Shown piece by piece: positions 47,555-57,215 of a stretch of DNA of 64,000 nucleotides. Source of the stretch: Clostridium tertium (GTDB lineage Bacteria; Bacillota; Clostridia; Clostridiales; Clostridiaceae); assembly GCF_017873245.1 (NCBI RefSeq), contig NZ_JAGGJY010000013.1:62001-126000 (forward strand), read 5' to 3'. Below the pieces are notes generated by a model, which searched no databases, was not told where the DNA came from, and saw only the letters and a program-made list of their open reading frames with translations. The translations under genes and the position numbers were made by a program. How positions within the stretch are numbered: the first letter of the stretch is position 1; the number at the start of each line of letters is the position of its first letter.

Positions 47555-50188
47555 ATGAAATCTTTAGAGTTAAAAAAAAATATACATTGGGTTGGAGCTC
47601 TTGACCCAAATTTAAGAATTTTTGATATTATTATGTACACACCTTATGGAACAAGCTATAACTCATATGTAGTTAAAGGTAGCGAAAAGACCGCTGTATT
47701 TGAAACTGTTAAGGTTGAATTTTTTGATGAATATATAGAAAGATTAAAAGATTTAGATTTAGATATTACTAATATTGACTATATCGTTGTTGACCATACG
47801 GAGCCTGACCACGCTGGATCAGTTGCTAAGTTGTTAGAAATTTCACCAAATGCTAAAGTAGTCGGTTCAGCTCCCGCGATTAAATTTATGAAAAAAATTG
47901 CAAATAGAGATTTTGAATCTATAACTGTTGGTGATGGAGATACATTAAGCTTGGGAAATAAAACATTACAATTTATTTCAGCTCCTTTCTTACATTGGCC
48001 AGATTCAATATACACTTATGTCCCTGAAGATGAAGTTTTAATAACTTGTGATTCATTTGGATCTCACTATTCATCTGAAGCAATAATAAATAGTAAAGTT
48101 GAAAATAAAGATCATTACATGGAAGCACTAAAATACTACTTTGATTGTATTTTTGGACCATATAAGCCATATGTATTAAAAGCCATTAAGAAGATTGAAA
48201 ATTTAGAAATTGATATGATTTTACCAGGACATGGTCCAGTTCTAGTGGAAGAACCAATGAAAATAGTTGAAACTTATAGAAAGTGGAGTACTCCTGAAAG
48301 TCCAGCCAAAGATGGAAAGAAGATTGTTACGATTCCTTATGTTTCAGCATACGGATACACTGAAACACTAGCTAAAGAAATAGCCAAAGGCATAGAGGCT
48401 GCTGGTAACATTGAAGTTAGATTATTTAACGTTATACATCATGAGATAGGTGATATAGTTAACAGCATAGGAGAATCTGATGGATTATTATGTGGTTCAC
48501 CTACTATAGTTGGTGAATTACTTGAACCAATTCGTGACATACTTTCAAAGTTAAACCCAGTTGTTCACGGCGGAAAATTGGCAGCTGCATTTGGATCATA
48601 CGGTTGGAGTGGTGAAGCTATTCCTAGAATGGAAGTAAGATTTAAAGAATTAAATATGAAACTTTATGGCCCGAGCCTAAAAATAAACTTCAAGCCATCT
48701 GATGATGAATTAAAAGAAGCTTATGAATTTGGTTTAGGATTTGGAGAAATTATCGTAGGTAAAAAGGCTTTTACACCTATGACAAAAGCTAAAACAACAA
48801 TAGAAGAAATACCTACAAATGGTGGTTTAAAATTATGGAAATGCGTAATTTGTGGAGAAATTTTTGAATCTGAAACTGTTCCTGAAGTTTGTCCTGTATG
48901 TGGAGCTGGAAGTGATCAATTTATTGAAATTAAGAGAGAAGATACAAATTACTCAATCGATAAGGAAGAAACCTATGTAATCATAGGTAATGGTGCTGCA
49001 GGATTCTATGCTGCAAAAGCTATAAAAGAAAGAAATGAAAGTGCTATTATTAAGATTATATCAAATGAGCCAGAACATTCATATGTTAGAACTCAACTTT
49101 CAGATTTAATAACTGAAGAAATTGATGATACTTTCTACCTTGCAAAAACAAATTGGTATAAAGAAAATAATATAATTGAAATTCTTGGAGCTAACGTAAA
49201 TAGCATAGATAAAGAAACAAAAACAATAAAGTTAGATAATAAGCAAGGAATTCGTTATGATAAACTAGTTTTAGCAAATGGTAGCTACAATTTTGTTCCT
49301 CCAACTAAAGTTAAATTTAATGATTCAGAAGTAGAAATAAATTCTTGGACTTATAATACTGTTAAGGGCATTCATACAATCAAAAAGCTTTCTGATGTAG
49401 AGTCTCTTAAAAATGAATTACCAAACTCAAAAAATGTTGTTGTTATTGGTGGTGGATTATTAGGATTAGAAGCTGCTTGGGAAATTCAAAAACGTAATAT
49501 TAATGTTACAGTAGTTGAATTAGCAGAAAGAATGCTTCCTCGTCAATTAGACTCAGAAGGATCTAAATTATTTGAAAGCTTAGTAAATAAAACTCCTGTA
49601 AATATCTTATTAGGAGAAGCTGTTGATTTTATAAATGCAGATGAGTCTGGAGTTAAATCAATTCAATTGAAGAGTGGAAAGTTAATTGATGTAGATACTA
49701 TTATATACTCAGTTGGAGTTAGATCTAATATCTTCTTAGCTCAGCCTTTAGGAATTGAATGTAATAGAGGTATTGTTGTTAACCAATATATGCAAACAAA
49801 TGTAGAAGATATTTATGCTTGTGGTGATGTAGCTGAACTAGATGGAGTTTATTATGGAAACTGGCCAGCTGCAATAGAAATGGGAAAAGTTGCTGGTGCT
49901 AATTCTACTGGTGATAATATTAAATTCGAAAAATTTGTTTCATCAACAGTCTTTGCAGCAATGAATACTCAAATATTCTCTGCTGGAACTATAAACTTCG
50001 ATGATCCTAATCTAGAAAAAATAGGTTATGTTGATAATACAAATAATAAATATTCAAAACTATTCTTTGCTAACAATAAACTTGTAGGTGGAATATTAAT
50101 TGGTGATATATCTTCTTCAGTTAAGATAATTAATGGAATTCAAAATGAAGAAGATAAGGCAACTGTATTAAGTAAAGGTACAATTTAA
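47555..50188 (+). CDS. fdpF: Class F flavodiiron protein: flavodiiron core, rubredoxin and NADH:rubredoxin reductase fusion
   Basis: Single-polypeptide NADH:oxygen (or peroxide) reductase of 877 residues. The metallo-beta-lactamase-like diiron domain is at 1-250, with ligands in HTEPDH near 85, LHW near 147, DSFGSH near 166 and GHGPV near 225. The flavodoxin domain (FMN) is at 255-400. A short-spaced rubredoxin (CVIC and CPVC about 12 residues apart, near 430-447) is followed by a FAD/NADH oxidoreductase domain at 465-870 with IIGNGAAGF and VIGGGLLGLEAA. Related C. difficile FdpF reduces O2 to water with NADH. The gene is monocistronic, with a PerR-like box upstream. Confidence 0.95.
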   Translation: MKSLELKKNIHWVGALDPNLRIFDIIMYTPYGTSYNSYVVKGSEKTAVFETVKVEFFDEYIERLKDLDLDITNIDYIVVDHTEPDHAGSVAKLLEISPNAKVVGSAPAIKFMKKIANRDFESITVGDGDTLSLGNKTLQFISAPFLHWPDSIYTYVPEDEVLITCDSFGSHYSSEAIINSKVENKDHYMEALKYYFDCIFGPYKPYVLKAIKKIENLEIDMILPGHGPVLVEEPMKIVETYRKWSTPESPAKDGKKIVTIPYVSAYGYTETLAKEIAKGIEAAGNIEVRLFNVIHHEIGDIVNSIGESDGLLCGSPTIVGELLEPIRDILSKLNPVVHGGKLAAAFGSYGWSGEAIPRMEVRFKELNMKLYGPSLKINFKPSDDELKEAYEFGLGFGEIIVGKKAFTPMTKAKTTIEEIPTNGGLKLWKCVICGEIFESETVPEVCPVCGAGSDQFIEIKREDTNYSIDKEETYVIIGNGAAGFYAAKAIKERNESAIIKIISNEPEHSYVRTQLSDLITEEIDDTFYLAKTNWYKENNIIEILGANVNSIDKETKTIKLDNKQGIRYDKLVLANGSYNFVPPTKVKFNDSEVEINSWTYNTVKGIHTIKKLSDVESLKNELPNSKNVVVIGGGLLGLEAAWEIQKRNINVTVVELAERMLPRQLDSEGSKLFESLVNKTPVNILLGEAVDFINADESGVKSIQLKSGKLIDVDTIIYSVGVRSNIFLAQPLGIECNRGIVVNQYMQTNVEDIYACGDVAELDGVYYGNWPAAIEMGKVAGANSTGDNIKFEKFVSSTVFAAMNTQIFSAGTINFDDPNLEKIGYVDNTNNKYSKLFFANNKLVGGILIGDISSSVKIINGIQNEEDKATVLSKGTI

Positions 50189-50215
50189 GTCTTAATTTCA
50201 AATGTTATATTAAAT

Positions 50216-50254
50216 GTAAAAGGGTAAGCTCTAAGTTATTGCTTACCCTTTTAC
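50216..50254. terminator. Bidirectional terminator between fdpF and ssb
   Basis: A 14-base perfect stem, GTAAAAGGGTAAGC against GCTTACCCTTTTAC, with an 11-base loop, lies between the convergent genes. Confidence 0.85.
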
Positions 50255-50283
50255 ACTATTTATTTTAATTTATATTTTAAGCT

Positions 50284-50655
50284 TTAATTTGCAAAATCAT
50301 CTAAATTTTCTGCTTGTTCTAATTCTTTATCAGTCCTTCTATTTCCTACAAATTTAAAATCTTCTGCTACAACTTCTGCTATATACTTTTTATTTCCATC
50401 CTTATCTTCATAGCTTCCAGTTCTTAATCTTCCGCTTAAACTTATATAACTTCCTTTCCTCATATATTGGCAGACTACCTCAGCTTTTCTTCCCCAAACT
50501 GTAACTGGGATTAAATCTGCTTTTCTTGTTCCATCTTGTGCTTTAAAATTTCTATCTACTGCAATTATAAATCTAGTGAATACTTTATCACTTCCCTCTA
50601 GTGCTCTAAGTTCAGGGTCCCTTATTAATTTTCCTAATAATACTATTTTATTCAT
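50284..50655 (-). CDS. ssb: Single-stranded DNA-binding protein
   Basis: A 123-residue OB-fold protein opening MNKIVLLGKLIRDPEL, with TRFIIAVDR and VTVWGRKAEVVCQYMRKGSYI, all typical of bacterial SSB. The C-terminal tail is short and ends ENLDDFAN, not the canonical D-D-x-P-F that recruits repair and replication proteins. It is smaller than the usual 150-170 residues, so it may be a secondary paralogue (YwpH/SsbB type, linked with DNA uptake in Bacillus). ATG follows CAGGAGGTGCAAAA. Monocistronic. Confidence 0.9.
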   Translation of the reverse strand: MNKIVLLGKLIRDPELRALEGSDKVFTRFIIAVDRNFKAQDGTRKADLIPVTVWGRKAEVVCQYMRKGSYISLSGRLRTGSYEDKDGNKKYIAEVVAEDFKFVGNRRTDKELEQAENLDDFAN

Positions 50656-50761
50656 TTTTGCACCTCCTGAATATTTCTTCTTTGAGTATATCCACTTAGT
50701 ATTTTTCTATACAAAAATAAACAAAATATTATATATTTCTAATAAACATTTTGTTATATGC

Positions 50762-50799
50762 TCAAAGATTAAGAAACTATTTAACTTCTTAATCTTTGA
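50762..50799. terminator. Hairpin downstream of the YihY-family gene
   Basis: TCAAAGATTAAGAA and TTCTTAATCTTTGA form a 14-base perfect stem with a 10-base loop, three bases after the stop codon. A clear T run is absent, so termination strength is uncertain. Confidence 0.6.
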
Positions 50800-50801
50800 A
50801 T

Positions 50802-51644
50802 CTACATTGATTTTCTTATTGATAAAACTGAATTTATCTCAGCCCCTAAAATTAATATCATTGATGTAATATAAAGCCAAGTCATTAATATAAATACAGC
50901 TCCCACACTTCCATATAACCTAGAATAATTAGCTATATTATTTATATAATATGAAAATGCTAGTGAAACTACTATCCATCCTAAAGTACTTACAATGGCA
51001 CCTGGAAAGACCTCTTTCCAAGGAATTTTTCTAGCTGGAGTATATCTATATATACATGCAAATATCCAAATCATCGCAAGTATAACTACTATATACCTGC
51101 TTATATTCCATATATTCCTTAATATATTCTGAAATGGAAATACTGATATTAAATATTTACCTATTATCTCTCCAAATACTAACATAGCTAAAGTTAACAT
51201 TATTATTAACGCTAAAGCTAATGTAAAAAATATTGCTATAAATGCTCTTTTTATAAAAGATCTATGTTCTCTAATATCATAAGCCTTGTTAACCCCCTTT
51301 ATTACAGCTCTGAATCCTGAAGATGCAGACCACATTGAAAGAACAATAGATGCTCCTAATAAACCTGCATTTTGAGTATCTACTATTTCAACTACTGTAG
51401 TATCTACTAAAGTAAAAACATTATTTGGTAATATAGTCCTTAATCCATCTAAAATATCTGCTGAATTTAGTCTACTAAATCCTATTAAAGTTAATAAAAA
51501 TATTAAAAATGGGAAAAAGGCTAATATTAAATAATATGCAAGCTGAGCTCCTAAAGCAAATATATCATCATTATTAATTTTTACAATGAAATATATTATA
51601 CTATCTATTACAGATCTCTTATTCTCCTTCTTATCCTTACTCAT
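50802..51644 (-). CDS. YihY/virulence factor BrkB family membrane protein
   Basis: A 280-residue protein with about six membrane helices (near 32-52, 92-112, 138-160, 180-200, 215-235, 248-270). It contains the family's early motif LGAQLAYYLILAFFPFLIFL and late TPARKIPWKEVFPGAIVSTLGW. Its molecular function is unknown; the old label tRNA-processing RNase BN is not supported for this family. ATG follows a GTGGTGATTTA ribosome site. Single-gene unit with a hairpin downstream. Confidence 0.9.
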   Translation of the reverse strand: MSKDKKENKRSVIDSIIYFIVKINNDDIFALGAQLAYYLILAFFPFLIFLLTLIGFSRLNSADILDGLRTILPNNVFTLVDTTVVEIVDTQNAGLLGASIVLSMWSASSGFRAVIKGVNKAYDIREHRSFIKRAFIAIFFTLALALIIMLTLAMLVFGEIIGKYLISVFPFQNILRNIWNISRYIVVILAMIWIFACIYRYTPARKIPWKEVFPGAIVSTLGWIVVSLAFSYYINNIANYSRLYGSVGAVFILMTWLYITSMILILGAEINSVLSIRKSM

Positions 51645-51869
51645 TAAATCACCACATTATTTATTATTTAATCTTTTATATTATATATCAAACATATAAA
51701 TTATATTAAATATATTAATTTATAATATTCTATCTTATTTTACTGTTACTTTATATATAATACTACAATACTTTAAAATATATAAGCAAAGCTATCTATT
51801 TCTTTCTAAAAAACTTCCAATATAGTATAATTTCTATGTAAGCTATATAAAACAGAAAGGGTGTTTATG

Positions 51870-52748
51870 ATGAAGTATTTTTTAGAAAACGAAAACATAA
51901 AAATCTCTACTGATACCTTTGGTGGAGAACTTAATAACTTGTTCAGTAAAAAAAACTCAATTGAGTATTTATGGAATGGAAATGAAGCGTACTGGAAATA
52001 TCATTCTCCAATCTTATTCCCTATAGTTGGAAAAGTTAAAGATGGAAAGTATATTGTTGATAATAAAGAATATGAATTACCACAACACGGTCTAGCAAGA
52101 ACTAGAGAGTTTAATATGATTGAAAAAGATGATAATTATATCGTCTTTGAACTTTTATGGTCTGAAGATATATTAAAAGTATATCCATATAAATTTTCTT
52201 TAAAGCTTTCATATGAACTTTTAGATAATGGAGTTAAAGTTGGTTATAATGTAACAAATCTTGATGACAAAGATATCTACTTCTCAATTGGTGGCCATCC
52301 TGCATTTATGTGTCCATTAATGGATGGAGAAAAATTTGAAGATTATTACTTTGAGTTAAATAAAAAAGAAACTTCTGATTTAATGGAACTTAATAGTAAT
52401 TTAGGATACTTTACAGGTACTAAGAAGCCATTTTTCAATAATGAAAATATTATAAACTTATCTTTAGACTTATTTAAAGATGATGCTATAGTTTTTGGTG
52501 ATTTGGAATCAAATATAATAAGCCTAAAATCTAAAAATCATAATAAGAGCTTATCCATGGATTTTTCAGGATTCCCTTATTTAGCTATATGGACTAAACC
52601 AACAGGCGCACCTTTTGTTTGTATCGAGCCTTGGTATGGACATGCAGATTTTTATAATTTTAATGGAGAATTTAAAGATAAAGAAGGAATTCAAAAACTT
52701 AGCGTTGGAGAATCATTTAAAGCCAGCTACGACTTATATATAGATTAA
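51870..52748 (+). CDS. Aldose 1-epimerase family protein
   Basis: About 292 residues, GalM/LacX-like beta-sandwich mutarotase. It includes SPILFPIVGKVKDG near 47, the His region LPQHGLAR near 74, GGHPAFMCP near 147 with the second catalytic His, and CIEPWYGHAD near 255 with the conserved Glu. It probably interconverts alpha and beta anomers of a hexose or a 6-phosphate. The start could be either of two adjacent ATGs (51867, 51870); AAAGGGTG is the ribosome site. The longer frame starts with a GTG inside that site. Monocistronic. Confidence 0.9.
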   Translation: MKYFLENENIKISTDTFGGELNNLFSKKNSIEYLWNGNEAYWKYHSPILFPIVGKVKDGKYIVDNKEYELPQHGLARTREFNMIEKDDNYIVFELLWSEDILKVYPYKFSLKLSYELLDNGVKVGYNVTNLDDKDIYFSIGGHPAFMCPLMDGEKFEDYYFELNKKETSDLMELNSNLGYFTGTKKPFFNNENIINLSLDLFKDDAIVFGDLESNIISLKSKNHNKSLSMDFSGFPYLAIWTKPTGAPFVCIEPWYGHADFYNFNGEFKDKEGIQKLSVGESFKASYDLYID

Positions 52749-52821
52749 TTTTAGCTATTTTATTTTATACACTATATTTTAATTTATAATACTAAAATTA
52801 CATTAACTTATTTTAAAACTA

Positions 52822-52866
52822 AAATATCGATATTAAGTATTAAGTTTATACATGATATCGATATTT
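52822..52866. terminator. Inverted repeat between convergent epimerase and cyclase genes
   Basis: AAATATCGATAT and ATATCGATATTT, 12 bases each and perfectly complementary, are separated by 21 bases. It probably acts as a bidirectional terminator; each arm also contains ATCGAT. Confidence 0.5.
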
Positions 52867-52919
52867 CTTATATTCCTGCCTAATAATTAAAACATAATTA
52901 TATTTGTACACTTTAAACA

Positions 52920-53552
52920 TTAATTCGTTAGTGCAATTGCTCTAACAGGTGAAGCATCTCCATCCTCTATCTTTAATGGAGTAGCTACTAAAGTAAATTT
53001 GTCACTATTTATATCATCCAAATTTGTTAAATTCTCGATTATAAGCTTGCCTCTAGATAACACAATATTGTGTATTTCAAAATCTATACTATCAAACTTA
53101 TCAATTGATATAGCATCTATGCCTATACCTCTTAAACTAAAATCACAAATCCATTTTGCTGCCTCTTCAGTTAGACTTGGAAAATCATTAAAATAGCTTT
53201 TTGTTCCCCAATGCCTTTCCCATCCTGTTTTTAATATTAAGAAATCACAGTTCCTTAACTCTTCTTCATATTGAGTTAAATCACTAATTGTTACTTCCTT
53301 AATATTAGAAATATCAATCATAAATGCTATTCCTATAAATTCACTTATATTAAATTCTTCAATAGTTTTTCCTTTGTTAATCATATGACTTGGCGCATCT
53401 ATATGAGTTCCTGTATGTGTACATAGTCTTAATAGCTTCTCATTAAATCCATCCTTTTCAATTGTAGCTATATTATATATTTCAATTTTCTCATCTTTTG
53501 TATATGTAGTCATATTTTTATTTATAGTATGACTTAAGTCAATCACTCTCAT
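52920..53552 (-). CDS. Cyclase family protein (KynB-like metal-dependent hydrolase)
   Basis: A 210-residue enzyme with the metal-binding signature HTGTHIDAPSHM near residue 46 (H-x-G-T-H-x-D-x-P-x-H). The N-terminal IDLSHTI and LKTGWERHWG near 107 also match the family, which includes arylformamidase (kynurenine formamidase) and isatin hydrolase. The substrate here is not known; no tryptophan catabolism genes are nearby. ATG follows AAAGGGGGAGTATAA. The downstream helicase gene ends 21 bases before this start. Confidence 0.88.
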   Translation of the reverse strand: MRVIDLSHTINKNMTTYTKDEKIEIYNIATIEKDGFNEKLLRLCTHTGTHIDAPSHMINKGKTIEEFNISEFIGIAFMIDISNIKEVTISDLTQYEEELRNCDFLILKTGWERHWGTKSYFNDFPSLTEEAAKWICDFSLRGIGIDAISIDKFDSIDFEIHNIVLSRGKLIIENLTNLDDINSDKFTLVATPLKIEDGDASPVRAIALTN

Positions 53553-53573
53553 TTATACTCCCCCTTTATTATT

Positions 53574-55862
53574 TTATTTAACTATATTCCACTCTTTTGG
53601 AAGCAAGCTTTTATACTTTAAAGTAAAATATCTATCATCTATAAGTAATATTCTCCCCTTATCTGTTTCTGTTCTTATGACTCTTCCAGCTGCTTGCATT
53701 ACTTTATTTATTCCTGGATATATATATGCATAATCAAACCCTTTTTCATCATAATAATCCTTTATTATGTCTCCCTCATTAGATATTTTAGGAAATCCTA
53801 CTCCTACTATTATGCTTCCTATAAGCCTATTCCCTGGTAGGTCTATCCCCTCAGAAAATATTCCTCCTATAACACAAAAGGCTAGTATATTAGCGCCATC
53901 TTGAAATTTATTTATAAAATTCTCCTTTTGGGATTCTGTTAAAATTTCATTCTGACAAATAGTATTCTCCTCACCATATAACTCTATATATCTTTGATAT
54001 ATCTGTTTTAGATATTGATAGGATGGTAAAAATACCATATAGTTGCCTATTTGCTCATTTGCAAATCTATAAATTAATTCACATAGATTATCAACATTAT
54101 TTTCTCTTTGCTTGAATCTCATGTTAAGCGGATGTCCATAAATCCTTAGATTTTCCTTCTTAAATGGCGATGGCAATTTTATTCTATAACTTTTATCATC
54201 CCCTCCAAGCAAATCTATATAATAATTTATTGGGGTTAGTGTTGCAGAAAATATTGTAGTAGAATAACTTTCTTGTACTACTTTAGATAAGTTCTTAGAT
54301 GGATTAACACAAAACAACTTAACCTTAACATCGTTCTTATTAACTTCTACTAAAGTTACATATTCATCACTATAAAGCTCTGAAATTGATATAAAGCTTC
54401 TTATTTCAAAATATAAATCCCTTATTTCATCATAACCTTCTGTGTTTACAGACTTTATAAGATACTCATCGCATTCCTTTAAAAATATTCTTAGTAATTT
54501 ATATAAGTCCTTATACTGATCCTTTTTATAGATACTAATACTTTCAGCTTCTTGAACTTCTCTTCGTATTTCTATTAATTCCTTATTAATAGAATTTAAT
54601 GTCTTATATAGATTTGGCACTTTCCCCTTTATAAGTTTACTTGCTTGCATTACCTTACTCTTATAGATTTCTGCACTAAACATATTCCTAGCTCTATCCA
54701 CAAGATTGTGACCTTCATCCACAAGTAATATATTTTTATCAACATCTTCTTCAAAAAAGCGCTTCAATTTTGCCCTAGGATCAAAAGCATAATTATAATC
54801 ACATATTATTATGTCACACCATAAACTCAAATCTAATGATAGCTCAAAAGGACATACTTTATTATCTCTCGCATATCCTTCAATCTTCTGTCTTGTAAAG
54901 TTGTCTTCTTTTCCAAGCATATCAAATATAACATCATTTACCTTATCATAGTAATCTACTGCATATTCACAGTGCTCTGGATTACAATTAGTTTTATCCT
55001 TAAAACAAATTTTCTCCTTGGATGTTAATGTAATATTTCTACACTTAAGCCCATTATCCTTTAACTTATTTACCGATTCTTCTGCTACAGTTCTAGTTAT
55101 TGTTTTAGCTGTTAAATATACAATTCTTTCTCCTCTATCTTCTCCTAAAGATTTTACAGCAGGAAATATAGTTGATATTGTTTTGCCTATTCCTGTAGGT
55201 GCTTGAGCAAACAATACTGCTTTTTCCTTTATTGTGTTAAAACAAGTAACAGCTAACTCCTTTTGTCCTTTTCTATAATTATCAAAAGGAAATTTTAATG
55301 CTTTTATAGATTCGTTTCTTATACTATTTAACTTAGACTTTAATAATATCCATTTTTTATATTCATTTATTATAAAATCAATATACTTTTCTAATTCATT
55401 AAACCTAAATCTTTTATCAAAGCTTTTTACTTCTTCAGTTTCTATATTAAAATAACTCAACCTTATATTTATTTCTTCCAATTTATTTTGAATAGAATAT
55501 ATATATGCATAAAACTTTCCTTGAGCCCAATGTAATTCATTATAATCTTCATCTATATATATAAGCGATTTCATTGTGGATTTTATTTCTTCTATGTAAA
55601 TATTATTATCCTCTATAATAATACCATCAGCTCTTCCTTCCACTAATAATGTCACATCTCCAATTTCAAAGGCATGTTCCATTCTTACTTCTTTTTGATA
55701 CTGACTATATATTGACTCATTACTACTTTGTAGTTTTTGATGCGCTAACGTCCCTTCTAGAGCTCTACTTTTTCCCATATACCTATCATCTAAACTACCA
55801 GTTTTTAAAACATATTCTATTATTCCTCTAACAGATTCCTTAATAATTATTTTATTCTTCAT
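53574..55862 (-). CDS. PD-(D/E)XK nuclease fused to a DinG/XPD-type DNA helicase
   Basis: A 762-residue protein. Residues about 1-165 look like a RecB/Cas4-type nuclease core (VEGRADGI near 73, IEEIKST near 90, then an aromatic-rich helix). A superfamily 2 Rad3/XPD helicase follows, with Walker A QAPTGIGKT near 219, four cysteines between about 275 and 340 suited to an iron-sulfur cluster, VDEGHNLVDRARN near 385, and QAAGRVIRTETDKG near 725. It probably unwinds and processes branched or damaged DNA. ATG follows TAGGAAAGAACTTTA. The upstream cyclase appears unrelated. Confidence 0.88.
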   Translation of the reverse strand: MKNKIIIKESVRGIIEYVLKTGSLDDRYMGKSRALEGTLAHQKLQSSNESIYSQYQKEVRMEHAFEIGDVTLLVEGRADGIIIEDNNIYIEEIKSTMKSLIYIDEDYNELHWAQGKFYAYIYSIQNKLEEINIRLSYFNIETEEVKSFDKRFRFNELEKYIDFIINEYKKWILLKSKLNSIRNESIKALKFPFDNYRKGQKELAVTCFNTIKEKAVLFAQAPTGIGKTISTIFPAVKSLGEDRGERIVYLTAKTITRTVAEESVNKLKDNGLKCRNITLTSKEKICFKDKTNCNPEHCEYAVDYYDKVNDVIFDMLGKEDNFTRQKIEGYARDNKVCPFELSLDLSLWCDIIICDYNYAFDPRAKLKRFFEEDVDKNILLVDEGHNLVDRARNMFSAEIYKSKVMQASKLIKGKVPNLYKTLNSINKELIEIRREVQEAESISIYKKDQYKDLYKLLRIFLKECDEYLIKSVNTEGYDEIRDLYFEIRSFISISELYSDEYVTLVEVNKNDVKVKLFCVNPSKNLSKVVQESYSTTIFSATLTPINYYIDLLGGDDKSYRIKLPSPFKKENLRIYGHPLNMRFKQRENNVDNLCELIYRFANEQIGNYMVFLPSYQYLKQIYQRYIELYGEENTICQNEILTESQKENFINKFQDGANILAFCVIGGIFSEGIDLPGNRLIGSIIVGVGFPKISNEGDIIKDYYDEKGFDYAYIYPGINKVMQAAGRVIRTETDKGRILLIDDRYFTLKYKSLLPKEWNIVK

Positions 55863-56035
55863 TAAAGTTCTTTCCTATCTATATATTTTAAATAATATAT
55901 GCTTCTATTTTTACTATTTTATTTAAATAAGCATATTAACTATTTAATATATTGCTAGTCTTAATAAATACTGCATTAAGCAAAACATATATATATTATA
56001 ATCCTAAAAGCTAATATTTAATAGGCTCTAAAATC

Positions 56036-56073
56036 AATAAGGTATTGCTACTTATTATTAACAATACCTTATT
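56036..56073 (-). terminator. Hairpin downstream of the YvrJ-family gene
   Basis: AATAAGGTATTG and CAATACCTTATT pair perfectly (12 bases) across 14 bases. On the minus strand GATTTTAG follows, so the T run is weak. Confidence 0.55.
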
Positions 56074-56083
56074 TTGAAAGCTT

Positions 56084-56227
56084 TTATTTAATTGAATTTA
56101 TAGTTTGTGATAGATTATTTATGCTATTAGTAAGACTTTCTAGCTTCCCTTCTATTCTTATTAATAAATATAAGGAAATTGCTATAGGAAAGCCTAGATT
56201 AGCTACTAAGTTAACTATCTCTTCCAT
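56084..56227 (-). CDS. YvrJ/UviB-family small membrane protein
   Basis: A 47-residue protein. An opening MEEIVNLVANLGFPIAIS and a membrane helix at about 9-23 are followed by LIRIEGKLESLTNSINNL, an amphipathic, probably coiled-coil tail. This arrangement is that of the YvrJ family, related to UviB/BhlA holin-like proteins found beside bacteriocin genes. ATG follows GTGGGGTGATTTT, a good site, and a hairpin follows the stop. No bacteriocin or lysis gene is adjacent, so its role is open. Confidence 0.8.
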   Translation of the reverse strand: MEEIVNLVANLGFPIAISLYLLIRIEGKLESLTNSINNLSQTINSIK

Positions 56228-56308
56228 AAAATCACCCCACTATTTACATATGCACTTAGATGATGATTTTTAATTTTATTTATTAAATTAATATAACTTT
56301 TATAATAT

Positions 56309-56899
56309 TTATTCTGAATGATATTCATTCACTATCTTTTGAACTAATTTTTTTATAGCACTTGCTTGTGCAATAAGTGACATTACAATAACAAATGTTC
56401 TTATACTATTTTCATCTTTTTCATTTAATTTTAATTCTGATATTATGTTATCTAACTTTTCTTCATCTACAGCTGGCTTACTTAGGAAATCCTTAAAGCT
56501 TTCACTTTGAGTTTCTGAAAATATCTTATATGCTTTTTCCCAAGATATTATATCATCTGATCTATCATTTATTTCATTAAATGCCAATCTGAAAACCTTT
56601 TTAATTTCTTCCGTTGTTAATACTGGTCTCATATAGCTTAATAGTACTAATTGTATAAGATGTATTTTAGTATATCCCCTCTTTTTTCCATCCTCTGGTT
56701 TGCTAATAACTTCACTCTTTATATAATTTTGCACTATATTATTTGTATATTTATCTTCTATAAACTTATCATTTAAAAAATCTATAACTTGAGATAAAAA
56801 TAGATCATATTTAGGTAAATCCTCATAACCAACCATAGTGCTATTAGACATTTCTTCTGCAATTTCTGTTATATAATTAGTATCTATTTTCTTTACCAT
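56309..56899 (-). CDS. DUF1836 domain-containing protein
   Basis: About 196 residues, a soluble helical protein. The first half (about 1-110) has the DUF1836 pattern (DLPKYDLFLSQVIDFLNDKF, KKRGYTKIHLIQLVLLSYMR), which contains a winged-helix-like segment also seen in MerR-type regulators. The C-terminal half is acidic then hydrophobic (VIVMSLIAQASAIKKLVQK). A DNA-binding regulatory role is plausible but unproven. ATG at 56899 follows AGAGGTGAATATA; the frame opens nine bases earlier with the GTG of that site. Confidence 0.85.
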   Translation of the reverse strand: MVKKIDTNYITEIAEEMSNSTMVGYEDLPKYDLFLSQVIDFLNDKFIEDKYTNNIVQNYIKSEVISKPEDGKKRGYTKIHLIQLVLLSYMRPVLTTEEIKKVFRLAFNEINDRSDDIISWEKAYKIFSETQSESFKDFLSKPAVDEEKLDNIISELKLNEKDENSIRTFVIVMSLIAQASAIKKLVQKIVNEYHSE

Positions 56900-56908
56900 T
56901 ATATTCAC

Positions 56909-57213
56909 CTCTAAATATTTATTCTTATTTTAATTATATAGTATATATAAACTTATTACAAGTTACTTCTGCCTGTTTAATTTTATTCTATTATTTCTTT
57001 AAAAGTCAACAAAAATAACTATCGTTTCTTAATTTTTTCAAAATATTTAATTCTTATAATAAAATTTATAATCCTTATTATTTTTTACAATTTTTTCTTT
57101 TTTTATTAGCTTTTTTTTAATTTTATTTTGTTGAAATACTTTTTTCCCTTCATAAGCTAGTGGACAAGCCATTCTACATTTTTTGCTATTTATCTGGAAA
57201 TTTGATTAAATAG
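56909..57213. other. Intergenic region upstream of abrB promoters
   Basis: About 300 bases, very T-rich on the plus strand, with no ribosome site or hairpin I can support. The abrB control region begins at 57216. Confidence 0.6.
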
Positions 57214-57215
57214 TA

